A DNA stretch of 18,221 nucleotides from GWB1-37-8 sp964603935 (lineage in GTDB: Bacteria; Patescibacteriota; Microgenomatia; Levybacterales; UBA12049). The DNA lies in assembly GCA_964603935.1 (NCBI GenBank), contig CAZRWL010000019.1, positions 1-18,221 of the forward strand, in the 5' to 3' direction. Shown here in pieces: positions 7,047 to 14,229 of the stretch; position 1 is the first letter of the stretch; each line of letters starts with the position of its first letter. Under the pieces are notes generated by a model. The model was given only the letters and a program-made list of their open reading frames with translations, was not told the origin of the DNA and made no database searches. Position numbers and translations under genes: made by a program.

Positions 7047-7977
7047 AAAAATTTACCGTTTACTATATAGGATTAGACGCGTAGAAGAAGAGATCGGAAA
7101 AGTCTACCCAACTAATAAAATTAAAAGCCCGGTACATCTTTCAATTGGACAGGAAGCTGTATCGGTCGGGGTATGCCTTGCCTTAGACTCTCAAGATATA
7201 GTTTTTGGCACTTACCGTGGTCATGCACTCTATCTGGCAAAAGGTGGAAATTTAAAGAAAATGATTGCAGAACTCTACGGAAGAGCCACAGGTTGTGCTA
7301 AAGGAAAAGGAGGCTCAATGCATCTGATTGATGTAACAGCTGGCGTAATGGGAGGATCTGCTGTTGTGGGAACAACTATTCCGCAATCAGTTGGGTATGC
7401 ATATGCTTTAAAAATTAAGAGAAGCAGTAAAGTTGTGGTAAGTTTTTTTGGAGATGGGGCAGTGGACGAAGGAGTTTTTCATGAAAGTATTAATTTTGCT
7501 GCACTTAAAAACCTTCCCATTATATTTGTGTGTGAAAATAACTCTTATGCCATTCATACCCATCAAATTAAAAGGCAGGCAAATCCAAAAATTTGGGAAA
7601 GAGTCAAATCATACGGAATACCTTCAGAGAGGATAGAAGGTAACGATCTTTTCGAAATATATCAAAAGGTAGGTAATGCTGTTAAGGCTTTACGATCTGA
7701 AAAGTTAGGTCCAATTTTCTTTGAATGCACAACTTATCGGTTAAAGGAGCATGTAGGTCCAAATGAGGATTACCATTTGGGATATAGGACAAGGGAGGAA
7801 GCAGAGCCTTGGTTAAAAAATGATCCTCTCCAAAAACTAGCCTTACTCATTAAACCAAAAAAACGTCAGAAGATTGAAAAAGAAGTAGAAAAAGAGATTG
7901 AAGAGGCTTTTGAATATGCCGAAAAAAGTCCGTTTCCGAAAAGTTCTGAATTATTTACTGATGTTTTTAAAAACTAA
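7039..7977 (+). CDS. Thiamine-diphosphate-dependent E1 alpha subunit (2-oxoacid dehydrogenase E1 alpha family)
   Basis: A 312-residue E1 alpha protein. The ATG at 7039 is chosen because family homology begins at MNEKIYRLLYRIRRVEEEIG; an upstream in-frame ATG at 6883 would lie deep inside the preceding gene. The real start still overlaps that gene by 8 bp. The thiamine diphosphate/Mg motif runs from GDG (138-140) to NN (167-168), with TYRGHALYLAKG at 58-69. The late YRLKEHVGPNEDYHLGYR region replaces the usual YRxxGHS segment. Its partner is the beta gene 53 bp on. No E2 (lipoyl) or E3 gene lies near, so this is unlikely to feed a central 2-oxoacid dehydrogenase complex. I infer a sugar-pathway role such as two-carbon acyl transfer to a ketosugar; the substrate is unknown. 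Confidence 0.85.
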   Translation: MNEKIYRLLYRIRRVEEEIGKVYPTNKIKSPVHLSIGQEAVSVGVCLALDSQDIVFGTYRGHALYLAKGGNLKKMIAELYGRATGCAKGKGGSMHLIDVTAGVMGGSAVVGTTIPQSVGYAYALKIKRSSKVVVSFFGDGAVDEGVFHESINFAALKNLPIIFVCENNSYAIHTHQIKRQANPKIWERVKSYGIPSERIEGNDLFEIYQKVGNAVKALRSEKLGPIFFECTTYRLKEHVGPNEDYHLGYRTREEAEPWLKNDPLQKLALLIKPKKRQKIEKEVEKEIEEAFEYAEKSPFPKSSELFTDVFKN

Positions 7978-7980
7978 TAT

Positions 7981-8019
7981 AAGCAGAGCTTGCGCTTTAA
8001 CGAGCTAAAGCAGAGCTTG
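7981..8019 (+). repeat. Repeat and hairpin in the E1 alpha/beta intergenic gap
   Basis: In the 53-bp gap, AAGCAGAGCTTG occurs twice as an exact direct repeat (7981-7992 and 8008-8019). Each copy is a small palindrome (AAGC-AGA-GCTT). Between them GCTTTA (7994-7999) pairs with TAAAGC (8006-8011) around a 6-nt loop. No T-run follows, so it is not a typical terminator. It could balance expression of the two subunits, or be a remnant of a small repeat element. Confidence 0.6.
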
Positions 8020-8030
8020 AATTAAAAATT

Positions 8031-9077
8031 ATGAAACGAAACCTATCTTATGTAGAAGCAATACGCGAGGCAAGCGATCAAGAGATGGATCGTGACAAAT
8101 CCGTGATTGTATTTGGCTTGGATGTAGATGATCCCAAAGCTATTCAGGGTACAACTCTAGGTTTGGTACAAAAGTATGGACATGAGCGCGTATTCGGCAC
8201 CCCCCTTTCTGAAGATGCTATGACCGGTGCTGCAATAGGCATGGCTTTAGCTGGGCTAAAGCCTATCCATATACATATCCGCATGGATTTTATGCTGCTT
8301 GCCATGAATCAGCTTGTTAATGTAGCCGCAAAGAGTCATTATATGTTTGGAGGACAAGTACACATACCTTTGGTTGTGCGTTCAATGATAGGAAAAAGCT
8401 GGGGACAGGGTGCGCAACATTCTCAAAGTTTATATTCTTTTTTTATGCATGTTCCAGGCTTAAAAGTGGTTGCTCCTACAACGCCATATGATGCCAAGGG
8501 TTGTCTTATTGAAGCAATAAGAGACAATAACCCCGTAATCTATATTGAACATCGCATTTTACATTCTCAGAAGGGTTATGTTCCGGAGGAGTTATACACA
8601 GTTGCTCCGGGAAAAGCAAGGGTTACGGTTAAAGGCAAGGATATTACCCTTGTTGGCATTTCCTATATGCAGCTTGAATGCCAGAGAGCCGCGCGTTATC
8701 TTGAATCCGCAGGAATTAAAGCAGAGGTCATAGACCCAATTTGGCTGTCCCCGTTAGATATTGACACAATCATTGCATCTGTTATTAAAACTGGCAGGTT
8801 AATTGTTGCGGATAACGATTGGACGACTTGTGGAGCCGGAAGTGAGATTGTCTCTCTGGTTTTGGAAAAATTACAAGGAGTAAGGGAAATAAAAATCCAT
8901 CGTATGGGTTTTACTCATGTAACTTGTCCTCCGACTCCACCACTTGAGAAACTTTTTTACCCTGATGGACGTGACATCGCATCGGCCTCTTTTGATTTGG
9001 TCAAAGGTGGAAAAAACAAGTGGGTTTCAGAAGAGCAAATAGATCTTAAAGAAGTTGAGTTTAGAGGACCTTTTTAA
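8031..9077 (+). CDS. Thiamine-diphosphate-dependent E1 beta subunit (2-oxoacid dehydrogenase E1 beta family)
   Basis: A 348-residue E1 beta protein with the pyrimidine-binding domain first. GTPLSEDAMTGAAIGMALAG (56-75) is the family hallmark, and Glu61 is the expected Glu that activates the thiamine N1'. A middle region with GAQHSQSLYSFFMHVPGLKVVAPTTPYDAKG is the standard E1 beta core. The C-terminal transketolase-like domain follows, with CPPTPPLEKLFYP near the end. It is about 20 residues longer than typical E1 beta. With the upstream alpha subunit it should form an alpha2-beta2 enzyme. The stop overlaps the next start by one base (TAATG). No Shine-Dalgarno sequence precedes its own ATG. 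A cluster-bound E1 pair without E2/E3 recalls AviB1/AviB2 of avilamycin biosynthesis; the acyl donor is unknown. Confidence 0.85.
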   Translation: MKRNLSYVEAIREASDQEMDRDKSVIVFGLDVDDPKAIQGTTLGLVQKYGHERVFGTPLSEDAMTGAAIGMALAGLKPIHIHIRMDFMLLAMNQLVNVAAKSHYMFGGQVHIPLVVRSMIGKSWGQGAQHSQSLYSFFMHVPGLKVVAPTTPYDAKGCLIEAIRDNNPVIYIEHRILHSQKGYVPEELYTVAPGKARVTVKGKDITLVGISYMQLECQRAARYLESAGIKAEVIDPIWLSPLDIDTIIASVIKTGRLIVADNDWTTCGAGSEIVSLVLEKLQGVREIKIHRMGFTHVTCPPTPPLEKLFYPDGRDIASASFDLVKGGKNKWVSEEQIDLKEVEFRGPF

Positions 9078-10255
9078 TGAAAAATTTATACCTACCTTTA
9101 ATGAGAAATAATATCACTCGGGAAGACTTGGATGTTCTTATCCAGTTTCTGAAACAGAAAGACCCGATGTTGACTCAAGGAAAAAATGTACTAGAGTTTG
9201 AAAGGGAATGGTCAAAATGGTTGGGAGTTAAATATAGCGTGCTTGTTAATTCGGGCTCATCAGCTAATTTAATTACTTTGTCTGCTCTAAGGGAATCTGC
9301 AGGAACAGGCGAAATAATTGTTCCTCCGTTAACCTGGGTATCAGATATTGCCTCAGTAATACAGTGTGGCTTTAAACCTGTCTTTGCGGATATAAGTCTT
9401 AGGACACTTGGAATGGATACTGAAAAAATACTTGAAAAAATCACTTCTAAAACTAAGGCTGTTTTCATAACGCATATATTAGGATTAAACGCATTAACCC
9501 AAAAATTATTAGATGAGTTAAAAAAAAGAAATATTCCCTTGATTGAAGATGCGTGCGAATCGCATGGGGCAACTTTTAAAGGTAAGAAAGTTGGAACCTT
9601 CGGCTTAATGTCTAATTTTTCTTTTTACTATGCGCATCACATGAGCACCATTGAAGGGGGTATAGTTTCAACAAATGATAGTAAATTATACGAGATGATA
9701 AGAATGTTTAGAGCTCATGGTATGGTAAGAGAATCAACCTCCAATGATCTGAAACAAAGTTACTATAAAAAATATCCGGACTTAAATCCTGATTTTATTT
9801 TTGCTTTTCCTGCCTTTAATGTTCGTTCAACTGAAATTAGCGCAGTCTTAGGGCGCGCCCAAATTAGGAGACTAGATAGTAATAATAAAATTAGATCTAA
9901 AAACTTTAGGATCTTTTTAGAAAATTTAGATAAAAAAATTTATTATACTGATTTTGATATTACCGGTAGCTCAAATTACGCCTTTATTCTCATTTTGAAA
10001 AAACAAGATGTGAAACTTTGTCAAAAAATAATGACGGCTCTTCGCAATAATGGCATCGAGTTTCGTAGAGGTACTTCCGGCGGAGGAAATCAACTTAGGC
10101 AACCGTATCTTAAAAAAATTGTTGGTGAAAAAGAGCATGAAAAATACCCAAATGTAGAGCATATCCATTTTTACGGTTTTTATATCGGCAATTACCCTTC
10201 CTTAGAAAAGGACAAAATTTTAAAACTTTGTAAAATTTTAAATAATATACAATGA
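9077..10255 (+). CDS. PLP-dependent NDP-4-keto-6-deoxy-sugar 3-dehydratase, ColD-like (DegT/DnrJ/EryC1 family)
   Basis: A 392-residue DegT/DnrJ/EryC1/StrS fold protein. The PLP-ring Asp is D158 (IEDACESHGA). Where aminotransferases carry the Schiff-base lysine, this protein reads FYYAHHMSTIEGG with His at 187 and 188. Replacement of the lysine by His is the known hallmark of the 3-dehydratases ColD (GDP-4-keto-6-deoxymannose; active-site His188) and E1/DdhC/RfbH (CDP sugars). The length of 392 fits ColD (about 388) better than RfbH (about 437). It should therefore remove the C3 hydroxyl of a 4-keto-6-deoxy sugar rather than transaminate it. It follows the GDP-dehydratase-like SDR and the E1 pair. 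A possible Shine-Dalgarno GAGGA (9062-9066) lies 10 bases before the ATG, inside the E1 beta gene. The stop overlaps the next ATG (ATGA). Confidence 0.85.
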   Translation: MKNLYLPLMRNNITREDLDVLIQFLKQKDPMLTQGKNVLEFEREWSKWLGVKYSVLVNSGSSANLITLSALRESAGTGEIIVPPLTWVSDIASVIQCGFKPVFADISLRTLGMDTEKILEKITSKTKAVFITHILGLNALTQKLLDELKKRNIPLIEDACESHGATFKGKKVGTFGLMSNFSFYYAHHMSTIEGGIVSTNDSKLYEMIRMFRAHGMVRESTSNDLKQSYYKKYPDLNPDFIFAFPAFNVRSTEISAVLGRAQIRRLDSNNKIRSKNFRIFLENLDKKIYYTDFDITGSSNYAFILILKKQDVKLCQKIMTALRNNGIEFRRGTSGGGNQLRQPYLKKIVGEKEHEKYPNVEHIHFYGFYIGNYPSLEKDKILKLCKILNNIQ

Positions 10256-11196
10256 AAACAAAAATTGTAATTTGTGGTGCCAGTGGTTTTATCGGTAGAA
10301 ATATAGCAGAAAAGCTGGCTACAAGAGATGATTTAGTTGTATTTGGCACGTATTTTAAAAACAAACCGAGTGGAACTTCCAGAAAAATCAAACTTATTCA
10401 AGCTGATCTAACAAAGATTGAAGATGTGGAAAAGGTAATTGCGGGGAAAGATATTGTTATTCAGGCGGCTGCAGTAACCTCCGGATCTAAGGACATTGTC
10501 ATGAAGCCCTATGTCCATGTTACTGACAATGCAATCATGAACAGTCTTATCTTTAGAGCAGCTTTCGAAAATAAGCTCAAACATGTCGTCTTTTTTAGCT
10601 GCACTGTTATGTATCCGAATCAAGAGAAATCCGTAAGAGAAGAAGATTTTAGATACCAAATAACCGATAAATATTTTGGTGTGGGCTGGACTAAAGTTTA
10701 TCTGGAAAAAATGTGCGAATTTTTCTCTAAAATTTCCAAGACTAAATATACGGCAATTAGACATTCCAATATCTATGGCCCATTTGATAAGTACGATTTG
10801 GAGCATTCGCATGTCTTGGGGGCTACTATTACAAAGGTCATGAAGGCTCAAGAAAAAATTGTGGTGTGGGGAGACGGGTCTGAGTCCAGAGATCTGTTAT
10901 ATGTGTCAGATCTGGTAAATTTTGTCGAATTGGTACTCAGTCACCAAAAAACTCCCTTCGAATTGGTCAATGTTGGCCTTGGTTCTGCTATCTCAGTTGC
11001 AAATTTAGTCAAGAAGATTATTGAAGTTTCAGGCAAAAAAATCAAAATTGAATTTGACATATCAAAACCTACCATTAAGTTTAGCCTTTCTTTAAATCTT
11101 GACAAAGCTAAGAAAGTGTATAATTGGAAACCGAAGGTAGCCATTGAAGAGGGCATAAAAAAAACAATTAATTGGTACCAAAAAAATATTTTATGA
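10252..11196 (+). CDS. NAD(P)-dependent SDR, GDP-fucose-synthase-like, catalytic Tyr replaced by Val
   Basis: A 314-residue extended SDR. The dinucleotide loop GASGFIG is at 9-15; FFSCTVMYP (114-122) resembles the Ser-x-Cys region of GDP-L-fucose synthase; NIYGPFDKYD and a SRDLLYVSDL segment place it near that family. The active-site helix reads GVGWTK: the Lys is K148, but four residues earlier, where YxxxK needs Tyr, there is Val144. The nearest Tyr is Y141. In the colitose pathway the GDP-fucose-synthase-like ColC acts after ColD (5-epimerase/4-reductase), so its position here suits a late step. With Tyr missing, proton transfer must differ or the protein may only bind or epimerise. It overlaps both neighbours by ATGA. 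Confidence 0.75.
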   Translation: MKTKIVICGASGFIGRNIAEKLATRDDLVVFGTYFKNKPSGTSRKIKLIQADLTKIEDVEKVIAGKDIVIQAAAVTSGSKDIVMKPYVHVTDNAIMNSLIFRAAFENKLKHVVFFSCTVMYPNQEKSVREEDFRYQITDKYFGVGWTKVYLEKMCEFFSKISKTKYTAIRHSNIYGPFDKYDLEHSHVLGATITKVMKAQEKIVVWGDGSESRDLLYVSDLVNFVELVLSHQKTPFELVNVGLGSAISVANLVKKIIEVSGKKIKIEFDISKPTIKFSLSLNLDKAKKVYNWKPKVAIEEGIKKTINWYQKNIL

Positions 11197-12200
11197 GTTT
11201 TTTTAAAGATAAAAAAATATTGATTACGGGTGGTACGGGTTTGATAGGCAGGCCATTGGTAGAAATGTTGGTCGAGGCAGGCGCCAAGATAGTCGTTATC
11301 TCCCTTGATGATCCGAGTCGCGCGCCTAAGGGCGTCAAATTTATTCGTGCCGATTTGCGGGAGTTTAGCAATTGTATGGAAGCATGTAAAGATCAGGAGA
11401 TTGTTTTCCATTTAGCCGGAATTAAAGGCTCGCCAAAAATGACTGCAAAACAACCTGCCAGTTTTTTTGTTCCCACCATTACCTTTAATACCAATATGAT
11501 GGAAGCTGCAAGGAGAATGGGAGTTTTCCGCTATCTTTATACATCCACTGTTGGAGTATATGCTCCCGCCGAGATATTTTACGAAGATGATGTCTGGAAG
11601 ACCTTTCCGTCTGAAAATGATCGTTTCGCCGGATGGGCAAAAAGGATGGGTGAGCTGCAAGCAGAAAGCTATAAGATTGAATATGGTTGGGATACGATAT
11701 CAATTGTCAGACCTGCCAATGTGTATGGACCATATGACAACTTTGATCCTCAAACTGCTATGGTAATTCCCTCTCTTATCAATAGGGCTCTTGGTGGAGA
11801 AAATCCTTTATCTGTTTGGGGCGATGGGTCTCCTATTAGGGATTTTATTTATTCTAAAGATGTAGCCCGCGGCATGATGTTGGCTGTAGAAAAAGGAGTT
11901 AATGTTCCGGTAAATTTAGGCAGCGGTACTGGAGTAACTATAAAAGAGATAGCAGAAGTTATTGCAAGAAATGTACCCGGTGGATCTATTAAGATTGTGT
12001 GGGATAAAGACAAACCAAAGGGAGATGCAAAAAGACTGATGGATATAGGAAGAGCTAAGGAATTATTGGGATTCAAACCCAGATATTCTCTGGAACAGGG
12101 AATCAAAGAAACAATGGAATGGTATAAGAATAACAAAGATGATTTGAAAAAAAGATATAATGTCTTTTATGAATCAAAAGCTCAAAAAGGCAATAAATAA
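11193..12200 (+). CDS. NAD(P)-dependent SDR, paralogue of the previous gene, catalytic Tyr replaced by Ala
   Basis: A 335-residue extended SDR. The ATG at 11193 is chosen over one 21 bp upstream because it forms an ATGA overlap with the preceding stop and places GGTGLIG at 13-19, the usual distance. LYTSTVGVY (115-123) holds the SDR Ser/Thr. The active-site helix reads RFAGWAKRMGE: Lys150 is present but the Tyr position (146) is Ala. NVYGPYDNFDP and SPIRDFIYSKDV are shared with the gene before it, so the two are probably paralogues. Both should act on the same nucleotide sugar series, perhaps as a pair of epimerase and reductase or as a heterodimer; this is inference. The following gene overlaps its 3' end by 41 bp. 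Confidence 0.78.
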   Translation: MSFFKDKKILITGGTGLIGRPLVEMLVEAGAKIVVISLDDPSRAPKGVKFIRADLREFSNCMEACKDQEIVFHLAGIKGSPKMTAKQPASFFVPTITFNTNMMEAARRMGVFRYLYTSTVGVYAPAEIFYEDDVWKTFPSENDRFAGWAKRMGELQAESYKIEYGWDTISIVRPANVYGPYDNFDPQTAMVIPSLINRALGGENPLSVWGDGSPIRDFIYSKDVARGMMLAVEKGVNVPVNLGSGTGVTIKEIAEVIARNVPGGSIKIVWDKDKPKGDAKRLMDIGRAKELLGFKPRYSLEQGIKETMEWYKNNKDDLKKRYNVFYESKAQKGNK

Positions 12201-12930
12201 GTTTCTCATAACTGGTACTTCAAGTGGTTTAGGAAAATATCTTTATAATAAATTGGGTGGAATTTCCATAAATAGAGAAAAAATTCAAAAAAATGGTGCA
12301 GAAATAATCATTCACTGTGCTTTTAATTCACAGCAGAGCCCCAAAGATATCGAGCAATATTTCCGAGATAATGTTTTACTGACAGAGGAACTTACCAATA
12401 TGCCTCATAAAAAGTTTATATTTATCTCTTCCGTTGATGTGTATCCCAAAAATTCAAATAGACATATAGAAGATGAAATTATAGACATAAATAATGCAGA
12501 CAATTTATATGCTAAAACAAAACTCTTGTCGGAAGAAGTAGTTAGAAAGAATTGCCCTAATTTTTTAATTCTAAGATGCAGTGCGTTATTAGGAAAAGAC
12601 TCTAGAAAAAACAGCCTAATTAAAATTATTCAAGATGACAATCCAACTTTAACTCTTTCTCCTGATTCCTCTTTCAATTATATATTACATAAAGATGTTC
12701 TAGGGTTTATAAAGCTTGCAGCAGAAAAAGATTTGCAAGGAATATATAATTTGGCATCATCTGATAATATCACTCTTTCAAAAGTAGCCGGACTTTTTAA
12801 GAGAAAAGTCAATTTTGGAAATTATATATATAATGTTGGTGATATAGACAACAGTAAGGCTTCAATTCTACTCCTTGCTTTTAAAAAGACTTCAGAAGAA
12901 GTAATTTCTCAATTTCGTTTGTCGGTTTGA
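12160..12930 (+). CDS. Compact SDR (RmlD/epimerase-like), 256 residues
   Basis: A short extended-SDR relative. The nucleotide loop GTSSGLG lies at 19-25, FIFISSVDVYP at 87-96, and an intact YAKTK with Tyr117 and Lys121. After the first helix the chain reaches EIIIHCAF (49-56), the fourth strand, only about 25 residues later, so most of the usual beta-2/beta-3 region that reads the NAD(P) adenosine ribose is missing. The C-terminal substrate domain is also short. A 4-ketoreductase role is possible but unproven. It starts inside the previous gene (41-bp overlap; 32 bp if the second ATG at 12169 is used, and neither has a Shine-Dalgarno). It ends 4 bp before gmhB. Confidence 0.7.
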   Translation: MSFMNQKLKKAINKFLITGTSSGLGKYLYNKLGGISINREKIQKNGAEIIIHCAFNSQQSPKDIEQYFRDNVLLTEELTNMPHKKFIFISSVDVYPKNSNRHIEDEIIDINNADNLYAKTKLLSEEVVRKNCPNFLILRCSALLGKDSRKNSLIKIIQDDNPTLTLSPDSSFNYILHKDVLGFIKLAAEKDLQGIYNLASSDNITLSKVAGLFKRKVNFGNYIYNVGDIDNSKASILLLAFKKTSEEVISQFRLSV

Positions 12931-12934
12931 TTCT

Positions 12935-13534
12935 ATGTCTTACTTTATTAAACAAATTTATAAAAAAGAAGATGCATCTTTGAAAAAAGCAGTTTTTTTA
13001 GATAGGGATGGGGTACTTATTGATAACGTCAGCTATCTTTCTGACCCTTCACAAATCCATCTTTTACCGGGAGTAGCGCAAGGAATAAAAAAATTCAATG
13101 CCGAGAATTCAATTTTGATTGTCGTTACAAACCAGCCAGTTGTTTCCAGAGGCCTGGCAACTATAGAGAAGGTTAAAGCAATAAATAATAGCTTAGTGGC
13201 AATATTAAACCAAAAACGTGCATATATTAATGCTGTATATTTCTGTCCGCATCACCCGGAAAGACATCATCCTGATATTCCCCCAAAGGCCATGAAGTAT
13301 CGCATTGAATGCGAGTGTAGAAAGCCAAATCTGGCAATGTTAGAAAATGCAGTTGAAGATTTTAATATCAATAAAGCCAAGGCCTTTATGATTGGCGACA
13401 GAGCAAGTGACATCAAAGCAGGGGAGAAGTTAGGTCTTACGACAATTCTGATAGGCGAGAATACTTATTCTGTTAAACCAGATTATGTTGTTTCCGATTT
13501 TAGTCAGGCGGTGGATATAATATGCAGGCAATAA
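12935..13534 (+). CDS. gmhB: D-glycero-D-manno-heptose 1,7-bisphosphate 7-phosphatase (GmhB), HAD superfamily
   Basis: A 199-residue HAD phosphatase that removes the C7 phosphate of heptose 1,7-bisphosphate. The nucleophile motif is FLDRDG with D23 and D25; VVTNQP (63-68) is HAD motif II; IGDRASDIKAG (153-163) is motif IV. The structural zinc site of GmhB is present as C104-x-H106 and C126-x-C128, followed by RKP. The loop between the two halves is about 7 residues longer than in E. coli GmhB (H94 to C107, from memory). A 17-residue N-terminal extension precedes the usual start; a TTG at codon 16 could be the true start. It overlaps the next gene by 13 bp. Together with gmhA, hddA and that gene it completes the GDP-heptose route. 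Confidence 0.88.
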   Translation: MSYFIKQIYKKEDASLKKAVFLDRDGVLIDNVSYLSDPSQIHLLPGVAQGIKKFNAENSILIVVTNQPVVSRGLATIEKVKAINNSLVAILNQKRAYINAVYFCPHHPERHHPDIPPKAMKYRIECECRKPNLAMLENAVEDFNINKAKAFMIGDRASDIKAGEKLGLTTILIGENTYSVKPDYVVSDFSQAVDIICRQ

Positions 13535-14229
13535 TTATAGCAGGCGGAAAGGGAACCAGAATGGGTTTGTTGGGAACAACTTTACCCAAGGCATTGCTTC
13601 CGTTAAATAACAAACCATTAATTGATTTTAGCATTAACCATTTAATTAAGAATGGTTGCGACAGTATAATTATTTGTGGCGGACACTTAGGTAATAAACT
13701 CCAAAAATATATTCAGGGAAACGAGTATGGCGTTCCCATAATGCTTTTTATAGAGAGTAAGCCCTTAGGCAATGCAGGGGCACTGCATTTAGCTAAAGAC
13801 CTGCTGGCAGATGAATTCATGGTGCTATTCGGAGACATCTATACAACCATTAATTTAAAAACAATGCTTAAATTCCATAAGCAAAAAAAAGCAGATGCAA
13901 CATTGGCATTACATAAATCAGATCATCCCCAAGACTCAACGGTGGCAATAATTGACAAAAAGAATAGATTAGTGGACTTTATAGAAAAACCAGGAAAAAA
14001 TTGGAAGAAATATGGAAATTTGACCAAATCCTCAATTTATATATTGAAAAAAAACGCAATAAACTTTATCCCAAAAAGTAGAAAAGTAGATTTTGAGAAA
14101 TATGTTTTCCCAAAAATGCTAAAGAGTGGAAAAAAATTGTTCGGATACGTTACAAATGAGTATATAAAGGATATAGGAACACCACAAAGGCATAAAGAAG
14201 TTCAGGAGTATGTTAAGAAAAGACCTTAA
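13522..14229 (+). CDS. hddC: D-glycero-alpha-D-manno-heptose 1-phosphate guanylyltransferase-like (HddC)
   Basis: A 235-residue sugar-1-phosphate nucleotidyltransferase. The nucleotide loop AGGKGTRM is at 7-14, PKALLPLNNKP at 22-32, ESKPLGNAGAL at 78-88, GD at 104-105 for metal binding, and HPQDST followed by FIEKPGK later. The HPQDS stretch and compact length fit HddC, which joins GTP and heptose 1-phosphate to give GDP-D-glycero-alpha-D-manno-heptose. Assignment is strengthened by the 13-bp overlap with gmhB and by hddA upstream; sequence alone could also fit a mannose-1-phosphate guanylyltransferase-like protein. The stop TAA shares bases with the stop of the convergent SDR (TTAA at 14226-14229). 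No terminator hairpin lies between them. Confidence 0.82.
   Translation: MQAIIIAGGKGTRMGLLGTTLPKALLPLNNKPLIDFSINHLIKNGCDSIIICGGHLGNKLQKYIQGNEYGVPIMLFIESKPLGNAGALHLAKDLLADEFMVLFGDIYTTINLKTMLKFHKQKKADATLALHKSDHPQDSTVAIIDKKNRLVDFIEKPGKNWKKYGNLTKSSIYILKKNAINFIPKSRKVDFEKYVFPKMLKSGKKLFGYVTNEYIKDIGTPQRHKEVQEYVKKRP

Noticed and set aside
7039..9077. Central pyruvate dehydrogenase complex
   Set aside because: No E2 or E3 gene is adjacent and both neighbours are sugar-modifying enzymes; E1 alpha also departs from the usual late motif.
9077..10255. Sugar aminotransferase (amino-sugar pathway)
   Set aside because: The PLP lysine position is His (AHHM), the mark of 3-dehydratases.
11172..11192. Earlier ATG for the second Tyr-less SDR
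   Set aside because: It would add seven residues and lengthen the overlap; the ATG at 11193 gives the ATGA coupling seen elsewhere in the operon.
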